A stretch of DNA of 17,382 nucleotides from an uncultured Prevotella sp. (GCA_927910885.1 CAKMOD010000041.1:1-17382); one strand, 5' to 3'. Shown: positions 6,578 to 14,175, numbered from the stretch's first letter. Numbers and translations: made by a program. Notes: generated from the sequence alone by a model not told the origin.

Positions 6578-8728
6578 ATGAAAAAAAGGTTCTTAACTTT
6601 AATGGCGTTTGCTGCAACCAGTCTTTTCGCTTTTGCGCAGGACTATACGCAGTATGTAGACCCATTTATTGGAACAGGCGGACACGGACATGTGTTCCTT
6701 GGAGCTAATGTTCCATTCGGTAACATTCAGGCTGGTCCTACACAGAAGAAGCAGGGCTGGGACTGGTGTTCTGGTTATCATTACAGCGATTCAACAGTTA
6801 TCGGATTCGGACAGATGCACCTTAGTGGTACGGGTATTGGTGACTTGGGTGATGTATCACTCCTCCCTACTATCAATCCAGCACAGCGTGAGGTGAAGTT
6901 TGCCCATCGTGCCGAGCATGTAACCCCTGGTTACTACTCTGTAATGTTGGCTTCTGGTGTTCGTGTAGAGTTGACTGCCACCCAGCGTGTAGCCTTCCAT
7001 CGTTACGCTTTTCCTGCTGATGCAACAAAGGGTTACGTTATTTTGAACCTCTCACAGGGTATCGGTTGGGATAAGATGACCTCTTGCAGTTTCAAGCAGG
7101 AGTCGGCTAAGACCGTCAGTGGCTACCGTATGTCACAAGGATGGGCTAAGGACCAGCGCGTTTACTTCGTGGCAGAGTTCTCACAGCCTGTTAAGTTGGA
7201 GTCAAACGAGCGTGATACGATTGGTGTCTTTGCTTTCGACAATGCTGAGCAGCCACTTCTCGTGAAGGTAGGTATCTCTGCAGTGAGTGTTGAGAACGCT
7301 CGATTGAATATGCAGAAGGAACTCCCAGGTTGGGACTTCCGCAATGCTGTTGCTCAGGCAAAGGACGAGTGGAACCGTGAGTTGAGCAAGATTGCAATCA
7401 AGACACAGGACGAGAGTGCAAGAAAGATATTCTATACAGCAATGTATCACTCAATGATTGCACCTTCTGTCTTCAATGATGTCAACGGCGAATACCGTGG
7501 TGCAGATGGTAAGACACATAAGGGTGACTTCACTGATTATACCACCTTCTCACTTTGGGACACCTATCGTGCAGCGCATCCATTGATGACGATTATCCAT
7601 CCAGAGAAGCAACGCGACATCGCACAGACGATGCTTCATATCTTTAAGGAGCAGGGTAAGTTGCCTGTATGGCACCTTGTGGGTAACGAAACCGATTGTA
7701 TGATTGGTAACCCAGGCGTTCCTGCGCTCGTTGATATCGCACTGAAAGGCTTTGATGTAGATAAGAATGCAGTCTTTGAGGCTGCTAAGGCTTCTGCAAT
7801 GCTTGATGAGCGTGGTATGGGTTTGTTGAAGAAGTATGGTTATATTCCTTGTGACCTCGACCCAGAGCATGAGACAGTAGCAAAGGGATTGGAGTATGCT
7901 TTGGCTGATGCATGTATTGCAAAACTCGCCAAGGAGTTGGGTAAGACAGCTGATTATAAGTACTTCTCAAAGCGCAGTCAGTCGTATCGTGACTTCTACT
8001 TCGATAAGAAGACGAAGTTTATGCGTGGTGTAACGTCTGATCGTAAGTTCCGTGAACCATTCGATCCATTCAGTACTGTACACCGTCAGGACGACTATGC
8101 AGAGGGTAATGCTTGGCAGTATGTATGGTTGGTACCACACGATGTGCATGGTCTTGTTGCTGCTTTCGGTGGTGAGAAACCATTTGTTTCTAAGCTTGAC
8201 TCCCTCTTCATCGTTAGTGGTGACATGGGAGCAGAGGCTTCACCAGACATCACTGGTCTGATTGGTCAGTACGCACACGGTAATGAGCCAAGCCATCATA
8301 TCCTCTATATGTATAACTATGTGGGTCAGCCTTGGAAGGCAGCGGATAAGATTCGCTATGTACTTAAGAACTTATACCACGACGACTTCGATGGTTTGAG
8401 TGGTAACGAGGATGTGGGTCAGATGTCTGCATGGTACATTCTCTCCTCTCTTGGTATGTATCAGGTTGAGCCTGCAGGTGGTAAGTATATCTTCGGTACA
8501 CCGCTCTTCGATGAGGCTACGGTGAACGTTGGAGATGGTAAGACCTTCCGCATTGTGGCACATAACAACAGCGATAAGAATATCTATATTCAGAGTGCTA
8601 AGTTGAATGGCAAGCCATATACCCGTTCTTACATCGACTTCAAGGACATCAAACGTGGTGGAACACTTGAGTTTGTTATGGGTAGCAAGCCTTCTCAGTT
8701 CGGTGTTAAGCCTGCTGATAGACCCTAA
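6578..8728 (+). CDS. GH92 exo-alpha-mannosidase, canonical subgroup, secreted
   Basis: The 716-residue protein has a signal peptide (residues 1 to about 20, ending FAFAQ). The mature part opens with YVDPFIGTGGHGH, the classic GH92 N-terminus. Other landmarks are QMHLSGTGIGDLGD, FSLWDTYRAAHP, EGNAWQYVWLVPHD with E509 at the general-acid position, HGNEPSHH ending at H574, and GNEDVGQMSAW at 609-619. The HGNEPSHH segment lies where alpha-1,2-specific GH92s, as I recall, carry His-Glu contacts; here Gly replaces that Glu, which argues weakly for a linkage other than alpha-1,2. It follows the GH20 gene by 75 nt with no promoter in between, so it is co-transcribed. It would act in the periplasm on high-mannose or trimmed N-glycan. 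Confidence 0.95.
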   Translation: MKKRFLTLMAFAATSLFAFAQDYTQYVDPFIGTGGHGHVFLGANVPFGNIQAGPTQKKQGWDWCSGYHYSDSTVIGFGQMHLSGTGIGDLGDVSLLPTINPAQREVKFAHRAEHVTPGYYSVMLASGVRVELTATQRVAFHRYAFPADATKGYVILNLSQGIGWDKMTSCSFKQESAKTVSGYRMSQGWAKDQRVYFVAEFSQPVKLESNERDTIGVFAFDNAEQPLLVKVGISAVSVENARLNMQKELPGWDFRNAVAQAKDEWNRELSKIAIKTQDESARKIFYTAMYHSMIAPSVFNDVNGEYRGADGKTHKGDFTDYTTFSLWDTYRAAHPLMTIIHPEKQRDIAQTMLHIFKEQGKLPVWHLVGNETDCMIGNPGVPALVDIALKGFDVDKNAVFEAAKASAMLDERGMGLLKKYGYIPCDLDPEHETVAKGLEYALADACIAKLAKELGKTADYKYFSKRSQSYRDFYFDKKTKFMRGVTSDRKFREPFDPFSTVHRQDDYAEGNAWQYVWLVPHDVHGLVAAFGGEKPFVSKLDSLFIVSGDMGAEASPDITGLIGQYAHGNEPSHHILYMYNYVGQPWKAADKIRYVLKNLYHDDFDGLSGNEDVGQMSAWYILSSLGMYQVEPAGGKYIFGTPLFDEATVNVGDGKTFRIVAHNNSDKNIYIQSAKLNGKPYTRSYIDFKDIKRGGTLEFVMGSKPSQFGVKPADRP

Positions 8729-8736
8729 AAGTTTTT

Positions 8737-8888
8737 GGAGTTAAGGAGTTAAGGAGTTAAAGGGAGTTAAGACAAATGTATTGTTGGACTATATTAATAA
8801 AAAACATTACGTTGATATTGAAGTCATCAGATTTTGACCCATATAACATTTGTCTTAACTCCTTTTCACTCCTTCACTCCTTCACTCC
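8737..8888. repeat. 43-nt inverted repeat built from octamer tandem units
   Basis: The left arm 8737-8779 contains four ggagttaa units and ends gacaaatgt. The right arm 8846-8888 is its inverse, starting acatttgtc, with units reading ggagtgaa on the complementary strand. Thirty-nine of 43 positions are complementary; three of the four differences are the same T-to-G change at the same place of three successive units, and the fourth leaves a G-U pair. The loop is 66 nt and AT-rich. It begins 8 nt after the GH92 stop codon and ends 36 nt before the kinase start codon. Confidence 0.85.
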
Positions 8889-8924
8889 TAATAGTGCATC
8901 AATCTTTAATACTAATAAACAACT

Positions 8925-10016
8925 ATGACTAATTTTAATGATGTTGTATCACAGTTCCGTATTGAGGGAACTGTTGAGAGTGTAAGTCCAATTGGTAATG
9001 GACTGATCAATGAAACACTGCGTGTAAAAACTGTAGATGCTAATACGCCTGATTATATCTTACAGCGTATTAACAACGCCATATTCACCGATGTAGACCT
9101 GTTGCAGCATAATATCGAACTTGTAACTGACCATATCCGCCACAAGTTGATGGAGAAAGGTGAGACAGATATCGAACGGAAATGTCTGCGTTTCGTACAA
9201 GCTAAGGACGGTAAGACCTACTACAAGGATGCTGACAACCTCTATTGGCGTGTGAGTGTCTTCATTCCTAACGCTGTTACCAAAGAGGAAGTAAACCCAG
9301 AGAGCGCTTTCTGCTGTGGTGAAACCTTCGGTAACTTCCAGAATATGTTGGTTGACTTGAAGGAACCATTGGGTGAAACAATCCCCGACTTCCATAACAT
9401 GGAACTTCGTCTGCGCCAGTTGCGTGAGGCTGTAAGTGCTGATAAGGCTGGAAGAGTAGCTTCTGTGAAGGATATGATTGCTGAGTTAGAGAGCTATGCA
9501 GACGAGATGTGCCTTGCTGAACGTCTCTATCGTGAGGGCGCATTGCCTAAGCGTATCTGTCACTGTGACACTAAGGTGAACAATATGATGTTCGATAAAG
9601 ATGGTAAGGTGCTCTGTGTTATTGATCTTGATACCGTAATGCCAAGCTTTATCTTCTCTGATTATGGCGACTTCCTGCGTACTGGTGCTAACCACGTGGC
9701 TGAGGATAGCGACAATTACGATGCTGTCGGACTGAAAGAAGATGTCTTCTGCTCATTCACTGAAGGCTATCTCAGTACGGCAGGCAACTTCCTTACTCCT
9801 GTTGAGACAAGTCATCTGCCTTACGCTGTGGCACTGTTCCCATACATGCAGTGTGTTCGTTTCTTGACTGATTACATCAACGGAGACGTTTATTTCAAGG
9901 TAAAATACCCAGAGCATAACCTCGTTCGCTCACGTAATCAGCTCTTGCTCTACCGTGACGTACGTCGTCATGATCAGATGATGGCTGAGTTTGTGAAGAA
10001 AACATTGAAACAATGA
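8925..10016 (+). CDS. Aminoglycoside-phosphotransferase-fold sugar kinase, N-acetylhexosamine 1-kinase (NahK)-like
   Basis: The 363-residue protein has no signal peptide and shows the APH/choline-kinase fold signature: HCDTKVNN with H213, D215 and N220 as the Brenner catalytic motif, and VIDLDTVMPS with D234 as the metal-binding DxD-type aspartate. The pair HxDTKxNN and IDLDTVMP is what I expect of NahK-type kinases, which phosphorylate GlcNAc or GalNAc at C1 with ATP. In this operon it would capture GlcNAc released by the GH130 phosphorylase or imported after GH20 action. Length agrees with known NahK proteins (about 360). Alternative substrates within the APH family cannot be excluded. It overlaps the next gene by 4 nt. 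Confidence 0.8.
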   Translation: MTNFNDVVSQFRIEGTVESVSPIGNGLINETLRVKTVDANTPDYILQRINNAIFTDVDLLQHNIELVTDHIRHKLMEKGETDIERKCLRFVQAKDGKTYYKDADNLYWRVSVFIPNAVTKEEVNPESAFCCGETFGNFQNMLVDLKEPLGETIPDFHNMELRLRQLREAVSADKAGRVASVKDMIAELESYADEMCLAERLYREGALPKRICHCDTKVNNMMFDKDGKVLCVIDLDTVMPSFIFSDYGDFLRTGANHVAEDSDNYDAVGLKEDVFCSFTEGYLSTAGNFLTPVETSHLPYAVALFPYMQCVRFLTDYINGDVYFKVKYPEHNLVRSRNQLLLYRDVRRHDQMMAEFVKKTLKQ

Positions 10017-10666
10017 ACCAATTAAAGGTAAAACGTTTGGAGTGTCAGCAGGTGAAAGCTGTTGACATTCCAGCCCTTTTCAAGGATAATGGCGTATCTT
10101 ATAATAAGATAGATACAGTAGACTGGGCAGCAGAATTCCCTTATTGTCCACAGGTTGAGTTTGCTATTGCTCATAAAGGCGATGCCATTCTGTTGCATTA
10201 TCGAGTTGAAGAAGACAGTGTGCGTGCTGAGGCTGGCACCGACTTAGGTCCAGTTTGGCAAGACTCATGCTGTGAGTTCTTCTGCAGCCCTGATGAGGAA
10301 GGAGGCTATTATAACCTTGAAAGCAACTGTATCGGTACGATATTGCTGTGCAATGGACAGGGCCGAGAGAATCGTACTCATGCCCCAACAGCTGCCTTAG
10401 AGCAGATTGATCGTTGGGCATCTTTGGGTCGTGAGCCTTTCGAGATGAGAGAGGGACGACAGGCATGGGAACTCGCACTCGTTGTTCCTGTTAGTTCTTA
10501 CTTCCGCCACACACTGGAGAATCTCTCAGGAAAGACGATAAGAGCCAATTTCTATAAGTGTGGTGACAAGACATCGCAGCCTCATTTCCTCTCTTGGAAT
10601 CCCATTGCCTTGCCTTCTCCCGACTTCCATTGTCCCTCTTTCTTTGGTGAATTGAACTTTGAATAG
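10013..10666 (+). CDS. CBM9-like cytoplasmic protein (carbohydrate-binding family 9-like)
   Basis: The 217-residue protein resembles the CBM9-like family seen in Bacteroidota, with PYCPQVEFAIAHKGDAILLHY, VRAEAGTDLG, VWQDSCCEFF and NLESNCIGT as recognisable blocks. CBM9 domains of secreted xylanases bind sugar reducing ends through two tryptophans, but this protein has no signal peptide and no attached enzyme domain, so it should be cytoplasmic. Its ATG overlaps the kinase stop codon in an ATGA arrangement, implying translational coupling. A role as an intracellular sugar-phosphate or disaccharide binding partner is possible but unsupported by experiment that I know of. It is the last gene of the operon, before a terminator. 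Confidence 0.75.
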   Translation: MNQLKVKRLECQQVKAVDIPALFKDNGVSYNKIDTVDWAAEFPYCPQVEFAIAHKGDAILLHYRVEEDSVRAEAGTDLGPVWQDSCCEFFCSPDEEGGYYNLESNCIGTILLCNGQGRENRTHAPTAALEQIDRWASLGREPFEMREGRQAWELALVVPVSSYFRHTLENLSGKTIRANFYKCGDKTSQPHFLSWNPIALPSPDFHCPSFFGELNFE

Positions 10667-10683
10667 GTGATAAAAGAAAATAT

Positions 10684-10740
10684 ATGTAGTAAGTTTTAGG
10701 TGTGTGAATAAGCCCTATCACTTACTACATTTTTCTTTTT
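10684..10740 (+). terminator. Intrinsic terminator of the glycan operon
   Basis: ATGTAGTAAGT at 10684-10694 pairs perfectly with acttactacat at 10720-10730, giving an 11-bp stem with a 25-nt loop, followed by ttttcttttt. It lies 18 nt after the last operon gene. An A-rich tract before the left arm would also serve antisense transcripts. Confidence 0.85.
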
Positions 10741-10939
10741 ATATACCCGAAGGAATTGTTTTTCTGTTAATTCTGTGTCTGCATGTCGTATAGCTTTAAT
10801 AGAAGATGCGAGGTTATTCATTAAATAAAGATATGACAAAGACGCTCATCTTCCTATTTTATTATCATTCTGAAACACAGAAAGCCTTTTCATTTTGATA
10901 CTTCAAAAACCGCAGATAGGGGTCTAAAAAATTATTACA
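10741..10939. other. Gene-free spacer, nothing recognised
   Basis: An AT-rich spacer between the operon terminator and repeat copy B. No open frame with family features, no promoter consensus and no strong hairpin was seen. Confidence 0.6.
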
Positions 10940-11233
10940 TAATTTCAAGTAAACCATCTATAAATAAGGGGAAAAGCATGCGTAAAGAGTAGATTTATAA
11001 CCTACAGGAAATCAATTAGTTATAAAGTAATAAAGTAAAAGGTGCTTAATTGGACTTCAAAAGGGCGTTAGTAAGGGTCTTAAAGGGTACCTTTTGCAAA
11101 TCAATTAAGCGTCTTTTAGAAGCCAAAAGAGCATGTGTTAGTTTTGAATAATATAAAAATAGTTTACAAATGCCAGAAATATGGGAATAAAGGATATTGT
11201 CTTTTGAAGATAAATAAATGACGCTTACGTTTA
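10940..11233 (+). repeat. Dispersed structured repeat, copy B
   Basis: Second copy of the element at 1-292, same orientation. Its stem arms are 11041-11064 and 11090-11113. Relative to copy A there are four changes in the stem arms of the core: three keep a base pair (A-U to G-U at 11042, U-A to U-G at 11111, U-G to U-A at 11108) and one breaks a pair (11100). Outer parts of the repeat are more diverged and contain small gaps, so the edges are approximate. It separates the glycan operon from unrelated genes downstream. Confidence 0.8.
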
Positions 11234-11271
11234 CTTTCGGTTAAGACTTTAATTATTGTAACGTTTCAACT

Positions 11272-11286
11272 CTTGCGCTACGCAAG
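11272..11286. repeat. Small perfect hairpin with a following half-copy
   Basis: cttgcg-cta-cgcaag forms a 6-bp hairpin, and cttgcg recurs at 11292-11297. It sits about 35 nt upstream of the promoter of the next gene and could be an operator or part of the upstream repeat's tail. Confidence 0.4.
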
Positions 11287-11321
11287 AAATTCTTGCGTCA
11301 CGAAAAATAATTTTTGGTTTA

Positions 11322-11353
11322 TTTGGAAATGAGAAACTTATTCCTTACCTTTG
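11322..11353 (+). promoter_or_regulatory. Full Bacteroidota promoter (-33 TTTG, -7 TACCTTTG)
   Basis: TTTG at 11322-11325 and TACCTTTG at 11346-11353 match both consensus elements with a 20-nt spacer. The likely start near 11360 gives a leader of about 115 nt before the gene at 11474. The leader contains a 5-codon open frame at 11425 (MGTDA), which may be chance. Confidence 0.75.
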
Positions 11354-11473
11354 CAAAGTAGTATATATCAACTACATCAATAACTTAGCTTGATTACTTT
11401 TTGCAGCTACAATATATTACAATTATGGGAACAGACGCATAACTACATACCTTTTATATACCAATAATCATAC

Positions 11474-12235
11474 ATGAAATTGTGGGATTTTTTAAGGACA
11501 TATATATCAAGTACATGTTCTTTCCTTGCATCACTTTGTTCTATACTTAGTATAATATTAATGCTTGTGAGCAATGAAACTTATACGCTCATTGCTTTAA
11601 TTGTCTTATGCCTTGGGTTGATAATTTTATTATATGGAATCCTCAGAGGTATAAATAAAATTGTATTAGATAATTCTTCAGAAGACTATCGGCGCATCTC
11701 TTCCTTCTGTATATTTCAGTCACATGATGGGGTAAAATCAACGTTTGAATCTTTTCGGATGATACAATGTAAGCGTTTGTTTCTTACTGACATACCCTAT
11801 AATTTCAAATGGACTGGAAGTATTCGCCCCAAGTTGTCATCTACATCACAAATCATAGAAGACATTGTCTTTCATGATGATGAAAAGAGATGGGATGAAG
11901 CAAAGATAAAGTTCAAACATCCCCTTAAATATAATGAGAGTACAGTTATTCATATAAAGACTGAGAATGATGATCCTGACCATAAAGCACAACCGTGGAT
12001 TAGCTGTAAACTGGACTCTCCTATAGATATGATGACTTTCCGAGTTCTGTTATCATACAAAGATGCAAACTTTAATAAACCAGCAATACTTGAATACAAG
12101 GAATTGAATACGCAGATAGATGGTGACTATAAAGCCTTAGAAAGTGTTCCTTTTGATAAGGGAAACAAAATGTATTCTTATTGTTGTGCTAATCCGCAGC
12201 CTGGCCGTATATACAGATTAAGATGGGAGAGGTAA
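11474..12235 (+). CDS. Two-transmembrane protein with beta-rich C-terminal domain, function unknown
   Basis: I do not recognise a named family. The 253-residue protein has two adjacent hydrophobic helices (about residues 10-32 and 38-58) separated by a short SNETYT turn, then a polar domain of about 190 residues that alternates beta-type stretches and ends with NPQPGRIYRLRWER. Both ends of the hairpin helices probably face the cytoplasm, leaving the large domain inside. The layout resembles two-TM plus beta-domain effectors of anti-phage signalling systems such as the S-2TMbeta/Cap15 type, but no nucleotide cyclase or other defence gene lies beside it, so this is only an architectural analogy. 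The gene is more AT-rich than the glycan operon, has its own consensus promoter and a strong terminator, and lies next to a dispersed repeat, all consistent with an acquired single-gene cassette. The ATG at 11474 is the only start keeping both helices. Confidence 0.7.
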   Translation: MKLWDFLRTYISSTCSFLASLCSILSIILMLVSNETYTLIALIVLCLGLIILLYGILRGINKIVLDNSSEDYRRISSFCIFQSHDGVKSTFESFRMIQCKRLFLTDIPYNFKWTGSIRPKLSSTSQIIEDIVFHDDEKRWDEAKIKFKHPLKYNESTVIHIKTENDDPDHKAQPWISCKLDSPIDMMTFRVLLSYKDANFNKPAILEYKELNTQIDGDYKALESVPFDKGNKMYSYCCANPQPGRIYRLRWER

Positions 12236-12259
12236 AGAATCATATTATTAAGCAAGAAT

Positions 12260-12277
12260 ATCAGAATAGATTCTGAT
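12260..12277. repeat. Short hairpin after the two-TM gene
   Basis: atcagaat at 12260-12267 and attctgat at 12270-12277 are perfect inverted copies with a 2-nt gap. It lies 25 nt after the stop codon, ahead of the stronger terminator at 12322-12372, and may be an mRNA end-protecting stem or a binding site. Confidence 0.35.
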
Positions 12278-12321
12278 TATTTGTAGCCTTTTAAGCTATA
12301 AGTTATAATCCTCTGAAAGGT

Positions 12322-12372
12322 AGAAAAGACCATTCTTGTCCTCAATCTTGAGTACATGGAATGGTCTTTTCT
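12322..12372. terminator. Bidirectional terminator between convergent genes
   Basis: agaaaagaccattc at 12322-12335 is exactly mirrored at 12359-12372, giving a 14-bp stem whose base supplies a U-rich tract in both directions (tcttttctt on +, tcttttct on -). A small ctcaa/ttgag hairpin sits in the loop. It is placed between the two-TM gene on + and ogt on -. Confidence 0.85.
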
Positions 12373-12411
12373 TATTGGATTTCTCAAATTATATAATCAT
12401 TAGAATGATTA

Positions 12412-12900
12412 TTACAATTTGTTGTTCCCCTTTTCTTTTTCCAATAACCAAGCTTTTCGGGCTGTTCCTCCTGCATATCCTCCTAATTCACCATTGCTTG
12501 CCACAACTCTATGGCAGGGAATGATGACCATTAAAGGATTGTGGTGATTAGCATTACCCACAGCGCGAGCAGCCTTCTCTCGACCTATCTGCCTTGCTAA
12601 TCCTGCGTAAGAAAGCGTTTTTCCGTAAGGGATTTGCTGTAAACCTTCCCATGCGAGTAGCTGAAAGGGAGTGCCTTTTAATCGTATAGGGAGGTTAAAA
12701 GTCTTGCGCTTTTGAGTGAAATATTCCGTTAGCTGACAGCAAGCCTCAGTCAGTAACACACTGTTCAGTTCCTTGTCTTCCTCCCACATCGTTATCATTT
12801 GTTCGTCAATCGTGTCTTCCCATTGACAATAAACGATAGCATCTTCTTCCTCGGCAAGTAATATGTTGCCGAGGGGTGATGAGTAACGACAGAAGTACAT
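12412..12900 (-). CDS. ogt: Methylated-DNA--protein-cysteine methyltransferase
   Basis: The 162-residue protein is a normal-length Ogt. It repairs O6-methylguanine and O4-methylthymine by irreversible transfer of the alkyl group to its own cysteine. Visible features are the helix GTPFQLLAWEGLQQIPYGKT, the RAVGNAN segment with the arginine finger at R112, and the active site IIPCHRVV with C129, followed by GELGGYAGG and the WLLEKE C-terminal helix. It begins 3 nt after the stop codon of the upstream membrane gene, so the two are co-transcribed. No obvious link between their functions is known. There is no N-terminal Ada regulator domain, so it is not an adaptive-response sensor. Confidence 0.95.
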   Translation of the reverse strand: MYFCRYSSPLGNILLAEEEDAIVYCQWEDTIDEQMITMWEEDKELNSVLLTEACCQLTEYFTQKRKTFNLPIRLKGTPFQLLAWEGLQQIPYGKTLSYAGLARQIGREKAARAVGNANHHNPLMVIIPCHRVVASNGELGGYAGGTARKAWLLEKEKGNNKL

Positions 12901-12903
12901 GGT

Positions 12904-13581
12904 TTATTCTTCTACAATCTCAGCGTCTTCAATATTATCGGTAACTAACTTGTCGCCTGTCACAATCTTAGCTTCTTCAGCCTTCTCGTAAGATTTGCGG
13001 ACAAGATACATACGGATAATCAAGATGAATTCTAAGACGCCATAGTACATAAATGCCCATCCGAGAACTAATAATGGGAGTTGTGCAGTCTCTATTGGCT
13101 TACTAATCAACAGAATGGCTATCGCCAAGATGACTGTTGGGAAGAGCCACATATAGACCGGAACACGAGCGTACTGACGTGAACGAGCGAGGTTCATAAA
13201 CTGATTGACAGCACCGAGAATCAGTAATGCTGCAAGGATATAAACCACCCATGTGATAAACGTGTTGGGCATGACGGCAAGGATGATACCCAAAGCAATA
13301 CTGCCGACACCCGCAATAGGGAAGGAAGGCGACTTGAGATTTTCTTCTTCCTGCTCTCCTTCTTGCTGTTCAGCCTTCGCTGTTTTCTTTGCTACTTTCT
13401 CCTTTTCAAAATAGTAAGCGATGCAAGAAACCAATCCAGAGAGTAGGAAGAGTATACCCACGGTGATGGTCATCCACGTCATAGTTTCCTCACGATATCT
13501 TACGAGGAGGAAACCTGTCACTAATACGATAATAGCCCTTATGGCTGATATTTGAAGTACTTCATAGATGCAAAAATACAA
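12904..13581 (-). CDS. DUF308/HdeD-like six-helix membrane protein; start uncertain
   Basis: The protein of up to 225 residues has about six hydrophobic helices in three pairs, separated after the first pair by a charged linker rich in Lys, Gln and Glu (about residues 63-90), and ends in an acidic tail (DNIEDAEIVEE). This is the layout of HdeD/DUF308 proteins, linked in enterobacteria to acid resistance; the role here is unknown. The start is problematic: the only in-frame start keeping helix 1 is TTG at 13581, while an ATG at 13565-13563 is one base out of frame and the next in-frame ATG (13482) would remove helix 1. Adding one base after ATGAAG would give a natural N-terminus MKVLQIS. It is followed after 3 nt by ogt. 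Confidence 0.8.
   Translation of the reverse strand: MYFCIYEVLQISAIRAIIVLVTGFLLVRYREETMTWMTITVGILFLLSGLVSCIAYYFEKEKVAKKTAKAEQQEGEQEEENLKSPSFPIAGVGSIALGIILAVMPNTFITWVVYILAALLILGAVNQFMNLARSRQYARVPVYMWLFPTVILAIAILLISKPIETAQLPLLVLGWAFMYYGVLEFILIIRMYLVRKSYEKAEEAKIVTGDKLVTDNIEDAEIVEE
13571..13578 (-). promoter_or_regulatory. Candidate -7 box for the DUF308-like/ogt unit
   Basis: On the - strand this reads TATTTTTG, matching TAnnTTTG. No TTTG is found at the right -33 distance. If real, transcription would begin close to the out-of-frame ATG at 13565 and would exclude the TTG at 13581 as start. Confidence 0.35.
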
Positions 13582-13621
13582 AATAATCTCTATTCCAACG
13601 TTTTACTCCTTGATTTTTTAT

Positions 13622-13629
13622 TATTTTTG
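13622..13629 (+). promoter_or_regulatory. Candidate -7 box for the histidine phosphatase gene
   Basis: TATTTTTG matches the consensus and lies 20 nt before the start codon, leaving a very short leader. The -33 region is T-rich without an exact TTTG. Confidence 0.45.
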
Positions 13630-13649
13630 CAATAAGAAATGATGAAGTT

Positions 13650-14168
13650 ATGACATTATTATATCTTGTAAGGCATGGTGAGACGGTGGATAATGCTAAT
13701 CATATTATGCAGGGACAGACACAGGGAGAGCTGAATGACAATGGTATCAAGCAGGCTGAAGAACTTGCTGAACGTTTGAAAGGTGAGCCGATTGATGTCT
13801 TTGTTTCAAGTGATTTGCAGCGTAGTATTCATACCTGCGAACTGATTGCTGCTCCTCATGGGAAGGTTGTTACGACTACTCCCTTGCTTCGTGAACGAGA
13901 TTGGGGCTCGTTTACTGGGAAGTATATTCCTAATTTGGCAAATCTAAATGACCCTTCTTTATGGCCTGATGACATCGAAAGCTTAGATGTGTTAAAGGCT
14001 CGTGCCAAAGAGTTTCTCACATGGTTAAAGGAAGAATATCCCGAAAAGAAAGTGCTTGCCGTAGGACATGGTATTATCAATAAAGCCATTCAAAGCGTTT
14101 ACTTTGATAAGCCGATGAATGAGCTGAAGCCAATGAGCAATGCCGAGGTTAGGATGCTTGAGCTATAA
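13650..14168 (+). CDS. Histidine phosphatase superfamily protein (phosphoglycerate-mutase-like)
   Basis: The 172-residue protein opens with LYLVRHGET: R8 and the phospho-accepting H9 form the RHG signature. Further conserved residues are R58 in SSDLQRS, E82 in LLRERDWG and H140 in VGHG. This is the minimal branch-1 histidine phosphatase core without extra domains. Substrate cannot be read from sequence; relatives act on alpha-ribazole phosphate, phosphoglycerate or other small phosphates. It is divergent from the DUF308-like/ogt unit and alone in its transcription unit. The ATG at 13650 puts the RHG motif at the usual position. Confidence 0.92.
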   Translation: MTLLYLVRHGETVDNANHIMQGQTQGELNDNGIKQAEELAERLKGEPIDVFVSSDLQRSIHTCELIAAPHGKVVTTTPLLRERDWGSFTGKYIPNLANLNDPSLWPDDIESLDVLKARAKEFLTWLKEEYPEKKVLAVGHGIINKAIQSVYFDKPMNELKPMSNAEVRMLEL

Positions 14169-14175
14169 GGCTTAT

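Noticed and set aside
10491..10721. A 76-codon - strand frame covering the end of the CBM9-like gene
   Set aside because: Antisense to a recognisable gene and begins inside a terminator stem.
10740..11474. tRNA or rRNA gene in the longest gap
   Set aside because: No cloverleaf-like sequence with a T-loop GTTCRA motif was recognised.
12336..12524. A 62-codon + strand frame over the terminator and the ogt 3' end
   Set aside because: It runs through the terminator stem and is antisense to the conserved ogt C-terminus.
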